Source of the DNA: Kribbella pittospori
Lineage (GTDB): Bacteria > Actinomycetota > Actinomycetes > Propionibacteriales > Kribbellaceae
Direction: 5' to 3'
NCBI RefSeq assembly: GCF_004331465.1
Contig: NZ_SJKB01000003.1
Span: 434,001-498,000 of the forward strand
DNA length: 64,000 nt
The stretch's first letter is position 1. Each line of letters opens with the position of its first letter. Under the pieces are notes generated by a model. It made no database searches. It was not told where the DNA came from and saw nothing but the letters and a program-made list of their open reading frames with translations. This document shows positions 35,381 to 44,095 of the stretch, one piece after another. A program made the translations under genes and the position numbers.

Positions 35381-36885
35381 GGGTGCGGGTTCTCCTCGTC
35401 CAGGGAGCTGAGGGCGGTGTCGTAGGTCTTCGCGCCGACTTCGAACATCGACGTCATCCAGTGGTAGAAGTTGTCGCCGCGATCCCGCAGCGTCGCGTAC
35501 AGCCGGCCCATCAGCTCACGCCGTACGCCGGCCAGCTCAGGGTGCTCGTAGCGGTTCTGCAATTCGTGCGGATCGGTCGCCAGGTCGTAGAGCTCGTTGC
35601 CGTCGGCGGGATTGACGATCAGCTTGTAGCGGTCGGTGCGGATCATCCGCTGCGGGTACGGGAAGTGGTGGCCGTGGAACTCCGCGACCACGGCATCCGG
35701 CCAGTCTGCCGGTCGGTCGCCCGCGATCAATGGCAGCAACGACCGGCCCTGGTAGTAGTCCGGGACAGCGAGTCCAGCGAGCTCGAGGAACGTCGGGGTG
35801 AGGTCGGTGAGGGTGGCGAAACCGTCCTCGGTCCGAGCGGGCGGGTTCCCCGGAATCCTTGCCAGCAAGGGGATCCGGTAGATGTCGTCGTACATCGCCG
35901 GACCCTTGTCGTGCAGCCGGTGCGACCCGGTGAACTCGCCGTGGTCCGCGGTGAAGAACACAGCCGTGTCATCACTGAGCCCGAGCTCGTCGAGTACGGC
36001 GAGGATCCGGCCGACCTGCTCGTCGATCAACGTCACATAACCCCAGTACGCCGCGATCAGCTCCCGCCAGGTCTCCGGCGAGAGGCTGTCGAACGTCCAG
36101 TGCGAGGAGTAGTGCTGCTGCACTCGGGGTTTGTTGGCGAAGGTCTCCGCGATCGAGACCGGCAGCTCGACATTCTTCGGGTCGTAGCGGTGGTAATACG
36201 CCTCAGGCAACAAATACGGGAGGTGCGGGCCGAACCAGTTGCAGCCGAGGTAGAACGGTCGTCCGTCCTCGGCGTACCGGCGGAGCTGCTGAATGGTGCG
36301 CTCGGCAAGGAAGTACTCGAAAGTGGCTTCCACTGGCTGGTCGAGGATGCCGGCGAGAAGGTTACCTGGCTCGCCGTTCGCGAAGGTGCCGCGGACGGGG
36401 GAGTGCACCGCGAAAGGGGGATAGCCGTTCTCTGTCAGGTACTGCAGGTAGTCGGGGTGCTGGACGGCGTTGCCCCAGCCGGCGTAGTGCTCACCGTCGT
36501 ACCCGAAGTCCTTCGGCCCCTTCACCTTGCCGACGTGCCACTTCCCGACGTGCCCGAGCTGATAGCCGGCCTCGCCGAGCAGCGACGAGAACGGCGGGAA
36601 CATGTCGTCGTCGAGCTCCTCGCGGTAGCCGACGTTGCGCTCGTAGTTCGCCAGCAGCGTGTGCTTGTAGGGGAGTACCCCGGTCTGAAGCGTGGCCCTG
36701 GCCGGGGTGCAGATCGCGGTCGGGGTGAAGCCGTTGGTGAACAGCGTGCCGGCGGCCGCGAGCCCGTCCAGGGCGGGGGTCTCGCACACCCGGTTGCCGT
36801 AGCAGCCGAGGGTGTCCAGGCGGTGCTGGTCGGTCATCAGGAGCAGGATGTTCGACGGCACTCGGTCTCCAGAGCTAGGGGTCAT
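35377..36885 (-). CDS. Sulfatase (family S1, formylglycine type), cytosolic
   Basis: A 502-aa sulfate ester hydrolase. The active-site Cys59 lies in TAICTPARATLQTG, matching the CxPxR motif that is oxidised to formylglycine; the metal-binding NILLLMTDQHR and FFTADHGEFTGSH segments flank it. There is no signal peptide, so desulfation takes place in the cytosol after uptake. The ATG at 36885 is set by a 4-nt overlap with the upstream permease and by homology with the usual sulfatase start. The formylglycine-generating enzyme is not in the window. The specific sulfated sugar is unknown. Confidence 0.92.
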   Translation of the reverse strand: MTPSSGDRVPSNILLLMTDQHRLDTLGCYGNRVCETPALDGLAAAGTLFTNGFTPTAICTPARATLQTGVLPYKHTLLANYERNVGYREELDDDMFPPFSSLLGEAGYQLGHVGKWHVGKVKGPKDFGYDGEHYAGWGNAVQHPDYLQYLTENGYPPFAVHSPVRGTFANGEPGNLLAGILDQPVEATFEYFLAERTIQQLRRYAEDGRPFYLGCNWFGPHLPYLLPEAYYHRYDPKNVELPVSIAETFANKPRVQQHYSSHWTFDSLSPETWRELIAAYWGYVTLIDEQVGRILAVLDELGLSDDTAVFFTADHGEFTGSHRLHDKGPAMYDDIYRIPLLARIPGNPPARTEDGFATLTDLTPTFLELAGLAVPDYYQGRSLLPLIAGDRPADWPDAVVAEFHGHHFPYPQRMIRTDRYKLIVNPADGNELYDLATDPHELQNRYEHPELAGVRRELMGRLYATLRDRGDNFYHWMTSMFEVGAKTYDTALSSLDEENPHP

Positions 36886-37712
36886 TGCTTCACCGCGCCG
36901 GCCAGACTCTCGACGAACTGCCGCTGCAGTACGACGAACACGGCCACCACCGGTGCCAGCGACAGTACGGCGGCCGCGGCCATCCCGGCCCAATCCGTGT
37001 CGTTCTCGCCGACGAACGCGGACATACCGACCGCCAGCGTGCGTAGCTCGGGATGACTGAGGGTGAACACCAGCGGCAGCAGGTAGGCGTTCCAGGCGGC
37101 AAGGAACTGCAGGATGAACACGCTCACCGTGATCGGCTTGGCCAGCGGCAGCATGATCCGGAAGAACACCGTGAGCGGTCCGGCGCCGTCCATCCGGGCC
37201 GACTCCTCCAGGTCCTTCGGGATGGTCCGGAAGAACCCGGCGTACAGCAGCGTCGCGGCCGCGTGACCGCCGGCGCCGAGTCCGAGGACAACGCCGAGGT
37301 GTGAGTTGAGCAGACCGAGTTGGTCGGTCAGCTGCGTGACCGGGATGATCGTGTAGCCCTCCGGCAGGAAGAACGTGACCAGGAAGACGCCGATCAGGAC
37401 CTTCTTGCCGACGAAGTCGTACCGCCCGAGCACGTAGCCCGCCAGCGCGCTGCGCATGATGACCAGGGCAACCGTGCCCAAGGTGATCAGCACGGTGTTG
37501 AGCATGTACGACGAGAACCCGACCTCCGACCAGGCCCGGCTGTAGTTCTCCCACACCGGTGCCTCGGGCAACAGATTCAGGCCCTTGCCGAAGATCTCCG
37601 GATTCGTCTTCAGCGAGCCGGAGACCAGCCAGAGGAACGGGTAGATCCAGACCGCGCACAGCAGCGCGAGACCGGTGCCGATCAGCCAGCGAGAGCTTCT
37701 GGTCGTGGTCAT
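36882..37712 (-). CDS. Carbohydrate ABC transporter permease, MalG-like
   Basis: A 276-aa membrane component of a family-1 sugar importer with six hydrophobic segments. The EAA loop reads IPKDLEESARMDGAGPLTVFFRIMLP (only the family residues E, G and P are diagnostic). The start at 37712 overlaps the partner permease by 4 nt. No ATPase gene is in the operon, so a shared MsiK-type ATPase encoded elsewhere would power it, as is usual in actinobacteria. Confidence 0.92.
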   Translation of the reverse strand: MTTTRSSRWLIGTGLALLCAVWIYPFLWLVSGSLKTNPEIFGKGLNLLPEAPVWENYSRAWSEVGFSSYMLNTVLITLGTVALVIMRSALAGYVLGRYDFVGKKVLIGVFLVTFFLPEGYTIIPVTQLTDQLGLLNSHLGVVLGLGAGGHAAATLLYAGFFRTIPKDLEESARMDGAGPLTVFFRIMLPLAKPITVSVFILQFLAAWNAYLLPLVFTLSHPELRTLAVGMSAFVGENDTDWAGMAAAAVLSLAPVVAVFVVLQRQFVESLAGAVKQ

Positions 37713-38668
37713 GCCATCGCCCGCCGTGCCGCCCGGATCCCCAGCGCCTGGGCGATCGCGAGTGCCATCGTGAGCAACCCGAACAGGACGGCCGCGGCCG
37801 ATGCGTAGCCGAGCTGCGGGACCGTGGCGCCGAACGCGGTCCGGTAGATGTAGACCTCGACCACCTCCGAGGAGAACGCGGGACCGCCGCCGGTCAGCGT
37901 CATCACCAGATCGAAGACGTTCAGGGCACCGACCATGTCGATCAGCGTGATCACCACGAGGAACGGCAGGAGCAGCGGCAGGGTGACGTACCGGAATTCC
38001 TTCCAGTTGCCGGCGCCATCGATCCGCGCGGCCTCGTAGAGCTCGTTCGGGATCGTCTGCAACGCGGCCAGCCAATAGATCAACGTGATGCCGAGCCACT
38101 TCCACACCCAGACACCGATCACGCTGTACAGCGACATCCCGGACGAGCCGAGGAAGTCGACCGGGCTGTCGACCAGGGCCGACTTCACCAGCGCCAGGTT
38201 GACCGGCCCGCCGGCGTCCAGGATCAGCGTGAACACGACGCCGACGATCGCTCCGGTGGTCACCACCGGCAGGAACAGCAGGGTCCGGAAGAGTCCGCGG
38301 AACGGCGTAGTCCGCCGGTTCAGCACGATCGCGAGGAGCAGCGCCAGACCGACCCGCAGCGGGACCGCGATCGCGAGGAAGACGAGCGAGTTGCGGAACG
38401 AGTTCCAGAACAGGTCGTCGGCCCAGAGCAGCTCGAAGTTCGCGAAGCCGATGAACGTGCCGACGTCGGCGAACCCGGGCCAGTCGAGGAACGCGTACCA
38501 CCAGCTGGCGACGAGTGGATAGACCGTGTAGAGGCCGTACCCGACCACCGTCGGCAGCAGGAACAGGTAGATCCACCAATCGTCCCGCATCCGCCGCCAG
38601 ACGGTACGCCGCTTCGGCGCCGGAGTCGGCGGCTTCCGTCGTACCGGTGCCCGCGTGGTGACGGTCAC
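37709..38668 (-). CDS. Carbohydrate ABC transporter permease, MalF-like
   Basis: A 319-aa membrane component. A basic N-terminal tail (residues 1-28) precedes six segments starting WWIYLFLLPTVVGYGLY. The EAA loop is IPNELYEAARIDGAGNW. It overlaps the binding-protein gene and the second permease gene by 4 nt on each side, so the three are translated as a coupled set. The transported oligosaccharide is probably the substrate of the sulfatase and GH51 enzyme encoded next. Confidence 0.92.
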   Translation of the reverse strand: MTVTTRAPVRRKPPTPAPKRRTVWRRMRDDWWIYLFLLPTVVGYGLYTVYPLVASWWYAFLDWPGFADVGTFIGFANFELLWADDLFWNSFRNSLVFLAIAVPLRVGLALLLAIVLNRRTTPFRGLFRTLLFLPVVTTGAIVGVVFTLILDAGGPVNLALVKSALVDSPVDFLGSSGMSLYSVIGVWVWKWLGITLIYWLAALQTIPNELYEAARIDGAGNWKEFRYVTLPLLLPFLVVITLIDMVGALNVFDLVMTLTGGGPAFSSEVVEVYIYRTAFGATVPQLGYASAAAVLFGLLTMALAIAQALGIRAARRAMA

Positions 38669-40167
38669 TTGTAGCTGGCCTGGGTGTAGTCCTGACCGGG
38701 CTGCCAGTTGCCGAAGACCCAGTCGTCCTCGCTGACCTCCGCGCCCTTCTTCTTGGCCGCGTCGATCGCGCGCTTGCGTTCCTTGGTGGCCTTGTCGGCG
38801 TACTGCTGGAGCGCAGTCTTGTAGTCCTTGGTCGAGCCGGTCAGCACGGCCTGGACGATCTCACCGGGGCTCGGGTGCACGTCGCGCATCTCGGCCAGTG
38901 CCTTCGCCACACCGCCGTTGCGGACCTCCGGCACGGGCCCGATCCGCACGTCCTGCTGGAAGAACGAGACGTTCTTCTTGTACGCCGGGTGGACGTCGGC
39001 CTTGTCCACCGAGTCGAGCAGGATCGGCGGCTGGTCCATGCGAGTGGCCAACTGGGCGGCGAAGTCGGCCGTGGTCATCTGGAACAGCACGTCGGCGGCG
39101 ACCTTCGGGTTCTTGGCCTGGTCCGAGACGAAGAACGAGCCGGACGCGGGCGCGACGTACACCGTGCCGCGTTGCGTCGACGGCGCCGGGATCTGCCAGG
39201 CGCTGATGCCTCGCTTGACGGCCGGCGACTCTTCGACCATCAGACCACCGATGAACCACGGGCCCCACGGGAACAGAGCGGCCTCGCCGGCGGCCCAGCG
39301 GGCGCGGGCGTCGCGCGGACCGAGTGAGGACGACGCCGGATGCAGTACTCCGTCGGCCTTCAAGGCGAGCAGGAACTCCATCGCCTGGATGAAGGGCTCG
39401 CTCGCGACGGCGATCTCGCCGGTCTTCCAGTCGGTCTGGCCGGGTGCGCCCGCCATCTGGGCGAAGGCGGTCAGCTTCCCACCCAGGTAGTCGGTGTCCT
39501 TCATCGGCAGCAGGAGGCCGTGCACGGAGTCGGGCGTCTTCTGGTCGAGTGTGCGGACCGTGGCGCGGTACTCGTCCCAGGTGGCCGGCGACTGCTCGGG
39601 ATCCAGACCGGCCTGCTTGGCCAGCGCGCTGTTCACCCACGTCGTCGAGTCGTGCCATCGGCCGCTGAAGACCGGGAACGTGTACACCTTCCCGTCGAAG
39701 CGATGGATCCCGTCGTACAGGTAGTCCTTCATGGGACTGTTGCCGAGATCAACGAAGTCGCCGATCGGGTGGAACCAGCCGTTGGTGACCAGCGCCGCGA
39801 CGCTGCCGCTCAGGCCGGCCGTCGAATGGACGTCCGGCAACTGCTTGCTGCGCCGCGCGAGTTGCAGCGCCTGGCCGAGGTCGGCGGGATCGAGCTGACG
39901 GCGTTTCACCGTGACGTTGTCGTGTTTCTGGTGGTACTCGACGAACAGCTTCTTCTCGAACAGTTCGGTCAACGGCCTGAAGTGGTCCCACCAGTTGACG
40001 GTGATCGGGCCGGTGGCGTCGGTCGGATCGGCGCCGGCGTTCTGGGCGCTCTGGCCGCCGCCGGTGCAGGCATTGAGCAGGGGAAGGCCGAGGGCGAGGC
40101 CGCCGGCGGTGCGCAGCAGTTGGCGTCGGGACGGACGGGACGGTCGGGGCGTGGTCGAGGTGCTCAT
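38665..40167 (-). CDS. Sugar ABC transporter substrate-binding lipoprotein (family 1)
   Basis: A 500-aa extracellular binding protein. The N-terminus combines a twin-arginine motif (SRRQLLRTAGG) with a lipobox ending at Cys34 (PLLNAC), so it is probably Tat-exported and lipid-anchored. The sequence VNWWDHFRPLTELFEKK and the central RWAAGEAALFPWGPWFIGG fit family 1 sugar binders. It is about 60 residues longer than common members and has a Lys-rich C-terminal end. The ATG at 40167 has GAGGAGGC upstream; the frame is open further but weak. It begins 25 nt after the ROK regulator. Confidence 0.91.
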   Translation of the reverse strand: MSTSTTPRPSRPSRRQLLRTAGGLALGLPLLNACTGGGQSAQNAGADPTDATGPITVNWWDHFRPLTELFEKKLFVEYHQKHDNVTVKRRQLDPADLGQALQLARRSKQLPDVHSTAGLSGSVAALVTNGWFHPIGDFVDLGNSPMKDYLYDGIHRFDGKVYTFPVFSGRWHDSTTWVNSALAKQAGLDPEQSPATWDEYRATVRTLDQKTPDSVHGLLLPMKDTDYLGGKLTAFAQMAGAPGQTDWKTGEIAVASEPFIQAMEFLLALKADGVLHPASSSLGPRDARARWAAGEAALFPWGPWFIGGLMVEESPAVKRGISAWQIPAPSTQRGTVYVAPASGSFFVSDQAKNPKVAADVLFQMTTADFAAQLATRMDQPPILLDSVDKADVHPAYKKNVSFFQQDVRIGPVPEVRNGGVAKALAEMRDVHPSPGEIVQAVLTGSTKDYKTALQQYADKATKERKRAIDAAKKKGAEVSEDDWVFGNWQPGQDYTQASYK

Positions 40168-40192
40168 GGCGAGTGCCTCCTCAGGGCAGGGC

Positions 40193-41416
40193 TCAGCCGA
40201 GGTCGGGGATCCGGTCCCGCGTGGCCGCAGCCTCGTCGGGATCGGCGGGGGCGGCCGGATAGCCGGCCAGAAGCGCGGAGCGCCGGAGTACGAGGGCGAT
40301 ACCGCCGCGCGCCGCATCGTCGTGGCCTAGCGCGGCGGGAGCGATCTGCAGCCCATGCCGTACCTGGTTGTGGGTGTGCTTGCGGACGGCATCACGGATC
40401 GGGTCGAGCAGTGACGCACCAGCCGCGGCCAGTTCGCCGCCGATGACCACTGTCTCGGGGTTGACGGTGTTGCACGCCGCCGCCAGGACCTCACCGATCC
40501 TGGTGCCGGCCGTCGAGATCACCGTGCGTACTGCGCGATCGCCGTCGGCCAACCGGCGCAGTACCTCGTCGAAACGGCGTACGCCGCACTCCTCGAGAAT
40601 CGCGGCGAGTGAGACGTAGCGCTCGAGGCAGCCTCGACCGCCGCACACGCACTTCGGACCCCGGGGATCGACGGTGATGTGGCCGAGTTCGCCGGCCGCG
40701 CCGCCGGCGCCGGAGAACAGATGGCCGCCGAGGACCAAGCCGCCGCCGACGCCGTACGAGAGCCGCAGATACAGGACGTTCTGCAGACCTGCGCCGGCGC
40801 CCCAGATCGCCTCGCCGAGCGCGGCCAGCCGGGTGTTGTTGTCGACGTACACAGGTACACCGAAGCGTTCGGTCAGGCCGTCGCGGACGAGATGGATGCG
40901 GGTGGCTCGGCTCGGCTGCCGGTGTCCGCCGGTCTCGGACACCGGACCGACCACCCCGACGCCGACACCGGCGAGGGCGGACAGCGAGATTCCGTTGTCG
41001 GAGGCAAGCGTGTCGGCCAGGTCGAGTGCGAGTTCGAGCCGCTTGGACCACGGCGTGCGTTCGGAACAGTCGGTGCCGGCAGAGCCGACGACCTCGTGCG
41101 CGACGTTCGCGATCGTCACCTGGATGAAGCGATGACCGAGGTCCATGCCGAGCGCGAGCCCGCCGGAGGCATTCAGTGTCAGCTGCGTAACCGGGCGCCC
41201 GCGGCCGCGACTGGTGGTGTCATCGATCGCGGTCTCGGTCAGTGCGTCGGCCGCCAGCAGCTCCTGGACGATCGACGACAGTGTCGCCCGGGACAGGCCG
41301 GTTCGCTCCGCCAGCTGGGCGCGGGTCATCGCGCCCTGCGTGCGCAACACCGTCAGCACCCGATCCTCGTGGGTCTCCCGGAGCAGGCGCAACGGTCCGG
41401 CGGTGTCCTTGGCCAT
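40193..41416 (-). CDS. ROK family transcriptional repressor with intact zinc motif
   Basis: A 407-aa regulator. The N-terminal winged helix-turn-helix (MTRAQLAERTGLSRATLSSI, about residues 29-48) is followed by a ROK domain with GMDLGHRFIQV, LSYGVGGGLVL and the zinc site GHITVDPRGPKCVCGGRGCL. It is the first gene of the minus-strand importer/sulfatase/GH51 operon and has a perfect palindrome in its promoter region, so autoregulation of the whole operon is likely, with induction by a sugar. No ribosome site is visible: the predicted transcription start is at or next to the ATG, so translation may be leaderless. Confidence 0.92.
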   Translation of the reverse strand: MAKDTAGPLRLLRETHEDRVLTVLRTQGAMTRAQLAERTGLSRATLSSIVQELLAADALTETAIDDTTSRGRGRPVTQLTLNASGGLALGMDLGHRFIQVTIANVAHEVVGSAGTDCSERTPWSKRLELALDLADTLASDNGISLSALAGVGVGVVGPVSETGGHRQPSRATRIHLVRDGLTERFGVPVYVDNNTRLAALGEAIWGAGAGLQNVLYLRLSYGVGGGLVLGGHLFSGAGGAAGELGHITVDPRGPKCVCGGRGCLERYVSLAAILEECGVRRFDEVLRRLADGDRAVRTVISTAGTRIGEVLAAACNTVNPETVVIGGELAAAGASLLDPIRDAVRKHTHNQVRHGLQIAPAALGHDDAARGGIALVLRRSALLAGYPAAPADPDEAAATRDRIPDLG

Positions 41417-41423
41417 GGGGAGG

Positions 41424-41453
41424 ACTCTGGGCCGTGTCCACGTTTTCTGTCAA
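41424..41453 (-). promoter_or_regulatory. Predicted leaderless promoter of the ROK/sulfatase operon
   Basis: On the minus strand TTGACA (41453-41448) and CAGAGT (41429-41424) are 18 nt apart. Transcription would start about 7 nt beyond the -10, at or next to the ATG at 41416. The -35 box overlaps one arm of the large palindrome, so repressor binding there would block polymerase. Confidence 0.5.
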
Positions 41454-41496
41454 GACCTCGGAATTAATCCCCGCAGATTAATTCCGAGGTCTTGAC
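41449..41496. repeat. Perfect 21-bp inverted repeat (6-nt spacer), operator and/or terminator
   Basis: Two perfectly complementary 21-nt arms start GTCAAGACCT and end GGAATTAATC on the left, mirrored on the right, around CCCGCA. The arms contain AATTAAT, a striking A/T patch in this GC-rich genome. The repeat lies downstream of the response regulator gene that ends at 41532 and overlaps the ROK promoter. It may serve both as operator and as hairpin terminator. Confidence 0.85.
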
Positions 41497-41531
41497 GTAA
41501 AAACTCCACCGGCCCCAGACTGACTGCTGGC

Positions 41532-42200
41532 CTAGCTGTCGGGGTTGCGAGTGACGAAGCCGGTTTCGTAGGCGACGACGACGGCCTGGACGCGGTCGCG
41601 GATGCCCAGCTTGGTGAGGAGCCGGGCGACGTGGGTCTTCACCGTCGTCTCGGCCACCACCAGTTCGGCGGCGATCTCCGCGTTGGACAGTCCACGCGCG
41701 ATCAGCCGCAGTACGTCGAGTTCGCGGTCCGTCAGGGCGGCGAGTCGCTCGGGAAGCCCGTCCGGCTCGACCGGTTCGACGAAGCGCTCGACCAGTCGTT
41801 GGGTGATCGACGGCTCGATCAGCGAGTCACCTGTCGCGGCGGCACGCACGGCCGCGACCAGCCGGCTCGACGGGGAGTCCTTGAGCAGGAACCCGGCCGC
41901 ACCGGCGCGTAGGGCTCGGTAGACGTACTCGTTCTGGTCGAACGTGGTGAGCACGACGATCGTGGGCGGGTCGGGACGCCGGCGGATCTGCTCGGTCGCG
42001 GACAGCCCGTCGAGCTCGGGCATCCGGATGTCCATCAGGATCACGTCGGGCCGGACCAGTTCGGCCTGCCGGATCGCCTCGGTGCCGGTGTCGGCCTCGG
42101 CGACGACCTCGATGTCTCCCTCGGCCTCCAGGATGACCCGGAAGCCGGTGCGGACGAGCGTCTGGTCGTCGGCGACGAGGACGCGGATCTTGTCGGACAC
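41532..42200 (-). CDS. NarL/LuxR-type response regulator
   Basis: A 222-aa regulator. The receiver has VADDQT, phosphoacceptor Asp57 (VILMDIRMPE), the Thr pair in VLTTFDQ and Lys in GFLLKDS; a LuxR helix-turn-helix (LTDRELDVLRLIARGLSNAE) follows. The frame stays open far beyond, but the GTG at 42200 (giving MSDKIRVLVADD) is where receivers begin. It diverges from a cluster with an intact kinase (44096-45196), its likely partner. The upstream gap has an imperfect inverted repeat that may be its binding site. Confidence 0.92.
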   Translation of the reverse strand: MSDKIRVLVADDQTLVRTGFRVILEAEGDIEVVAEADTGTEAIRQAELVRPDVILMDIRMPELDGLSATEQIRRRPDPPTIVVLTTFDQNEYVYRALRAGAAGFLLKDSPSSRLVAAVRAAATGDSLIEPSITQRLVERFVEPVEPDGLPERLAALTDRELDVLRLIARGLSNAEIAAELVVAETTVKTHVARLLTKLGIRDRVQAVVVAYETGFVTRNPDS

Positions 42201-42228
42201 ACCGCGATTGTGCCCTGCCGGGTCATCC

Positions 42229-42299
42229 CTGCGGAGGACCTCGCCCGCGAACAATCGTCCTCGCGGCAGACGTGGGCGACGTGGCCCGCCTCCTAACGT
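42229..42299 (+). promoter_or_regulatory. Candidate regulator site and promoter of the kinase cluster
   Basis: An imperfect inverted repeat, CTGCGGAGGAC...GTCCTCGCGGCAG (42229-42269), lies just upstream of a -10-like TAACGT (42294-42299). No good -35 is present, as expected for an activator-dependent promoter. The adjacent divergent response regulator is the obvious candidate activator. Confidence 0.35.
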
Positions 42300-42350
42300 C
42301 ACGGTCATCAGGGTCGGTCCGGCCGGCCCACGGGAGGGAAGGAAAGACCG

Positions 42351-42893
42351 ATGAACGGAATCTTCAAGGGGGTCCGGCCCCTCGACTACGTGCTCGCAGT
42401 ACTGATGACCGTGGCCGGCGCGTTGCTGATGTACGGGAACATCGAGGCAGTCTCGGACGACCTGCCGCACGCGCAGTCGTCGACGACGTGGGCGATGCTG
42501 CCTGCCTTCGTCCTCGTCACGCTGCCGATCCTGTGGCGCCGGCGCAACATCGTCGCGGTGGTGGTCGTCACCGCGCTGGCCACGATCGGGCATGTCCTGG
42601 CGTTCGGCTGGATCACGCGCTGCGGCGTCGTACTCCCGCTGGCGTTCGCCCTCGCGTACGCCGTGGCCCGGTTCGCCGGTGCCTGGACGAATCACGTGAT
42701 CGCCCTCGCCGGCATCGTCGTCCTGCAGGTCGCGATGCTGGCCAGGGACGCGTCGATCGACACGATCCTCAGCGGCCTGGCGCTGGCACTGCCGATCACC
42801 GGGGTCTTCTACGGACTCGGCCTGCTCGTGCAGAATCGAGTCGAGAAGCAGTCCGCGGGGATGGCGCCGGTCACCGAGCGTGCGGCCGTCTGA
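42351..42893 (+). CDS. Membrane protein paralogous to the sensor domain of the next gene
   Basis: A 180-aa protein with about four to five hydrophobic segments and no kinase domain. It aligns along its length with the N-terminal half of the next protein: FKGVRPLDY/FRGIKGRDW, WAMLPAF/FWMLPAF, LWRRRN/LWWRRN and GWITRCG/GWVTRCG. It is therefore a free-standing copy of the membrane sensor domain, probably from a tandem duplication followed by loss of the kinase part. A good ribosome site (GGGAGGGAAGGA) precedes ATG 42351. It could form mixed dimers with the neighbouring sensors. Confidence 0.75.
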   Translation: MNGIFKGVRPLDYVLAVLMTVAGALLMYGNIEAVSDDLPHAQSSTTWAMLPAFVLVTLPILWRRRNIVAVVVVTALATIGHVLAFGWITRCGVVLPLAFALAYAVARFAGAWTNHVIALAGIVVLQVAMLARDASIDTILSGLALALPITGVFYGLGLLVQNRVEKQSAGMAPVTERAAV

Positions 42894-42923
42894 GCGGGTC
42901 TGCGACGGGGGAGGGGATCGGCG

Positions 42924-44081
42924 ATGAGTGAGGTCTTCCGCGGGATCAAGGGCCGTGACTGGCTCCTTGCGGGAGGCCTCACCGCGCTCGGATCCCTGCT
43001 GATGTGGTTCAACATCCATCTGACCGAGGCCGAGGCCGCCAGGTCCATCGCGGAGGGGTCGATGGCCCATCCGGTGAGTTCTCACTCGTTCTGGATGCTT
43101 CCGGCGTTCGCCGCCGCCACGATTCCGGTGCTCTGGTGGCGGCGCAACCTCGTCGTCGTCACCGCCGTCTCGCTGGTGGCGATGGCGCTGCACGACATCG
43201 TCTTCGGCTGGGTGACGCGTTGCGGTGCCGGGCTTCCGCTCGCGTTCGTGCTGGCATTCCTCGGTGCGTTGGCGGTGGACCGTACGACGGCCCGGATCGT
43301 CTGCGCGCTCTCGGCCTTGCTGACCGTGGCCGTGCTGATCGTCGATGCAACCACCGGTCCCGGCGCCGTGGCCATCGGCCTGCCTGTCCTCCTCATCGTC
43401 TTCGGGATCGGCAGGGCCGCCCGTCACCGAGCAGTCCTGAACGAAGAACTCGAGATCCGCGAGGGGGAGTTGCGGCGGTTGCGCGACGAGCGGGCGGCGC
43501 TGCACGTCGCGGACGATCGAGCCCGGCTCTCGCGGCAGCTCGACGGACTGCTCCAGGAGCGCCTGGCCGACCTGACGACGGCTGCTGAGTCCGCGAGCAG
43601 CCTCGAACCGGCGCAGGCAAAGGTGGTGCTGGAGTCGATCGAGTCCGTCAGCCGGCAGACGCTGGACGACATGCGCGAGATCGTCGGCCTGCTCCGCGGC
43701 GGCGACGTCGCGCTGGCGCCCGCCCCGACGGTTGCCCACCTCGACGCACTCCTCGCCAGGCTGCGTACGGCGTACTCGCGGCTGACCGTGACGGGGGATC
43801 CGAGGGTGCTGCCGGCAACGGTCGAGCTGTCGGCGTACCGCATCGTCGAGCACTTGGTCGCGGCGCTGGCTGACCACGCGGACTCTCCGATCGATGTCGC
43901 GGTGCGGTTCGAGGCGGACGCCCTCGTGATCCGTGTGAGCGGGCTGGTGGACAAGCCCGGCGAGCTGAAGGCGGCGACGGTGCGCGCCCGGGAGCGCGCC
44001 AAACTGCTCGGCGGCTCGGTCGAGGTCAAGGTTGCCCGAGGCCGCGCCGGCGCGGTGGCACAGCTGCCCGTCCTCGGCTGA
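42924..44081 (+). CDS. Degenerate (pseudo-) sensor histidine kinase
   Basis: A 385-aa membrane protein with the layout of a NarL-type sensor kinase but broken catalytic motifs. The phosphoacceptor region, normally RELHD, reads ARLSRQLDGLLQERL, so the His is missing. The N-box normally has EaxxN, but here it is RIVEHLVAALADHA without Asn. The glycine-rich lid is replaced by KAATVRARERAKLLGGS. It cannot be expected to bind ATP or autophosphorylate. The reading frame and codon use are intact, so it is probably a functional regulator of the neighbouring kinase rather than a pseudogene. GGGAGGGG lies upstream of ATG 42924. Confidence 0.8.
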   Translation: MSEVFRGIKGRDWLLAGGLTALGSLLMWFNIHLTEAEAARSIAEGSMAHPVSSHSFWMLPAFAAATIPVLWWRRNLVVVTAVSLVAMALHDIVFGWVTRCGAGLPLAFVLAFLGALAVDRTTARIVCALSALLTVAVLIVDATTGPGAVAIGLPVLLIVFGIGRAARHRAVLNEELEIREGELRRLRDERAALHVADDRARLSRQLDGLLQERLADLTTAAESASSLEPAQAKVVLESIESVSRQTLDDMREIVGLLRGGDVALAPAPTVAHLDALLARLRTAYSRLTVTGDPRVLPATVELSAYRIVEHLVAALADHADSPIDVAVRFEADALVIRVSGLVDKPGELKAATVRARERAKLLGGSVEVKVARGRAGAVAQLPVLG

Positions 44082-44095
44082 CTCGGGAGGTGAAC

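Noticed and set aside
42201..43877. The upstream extension of the response regulator frame (781 codons in all)
   Set aside because: Only the last 222 codons encode a protein family; the rest is the antisense of the two membrane sensor genes. GTG 42200 is the start.
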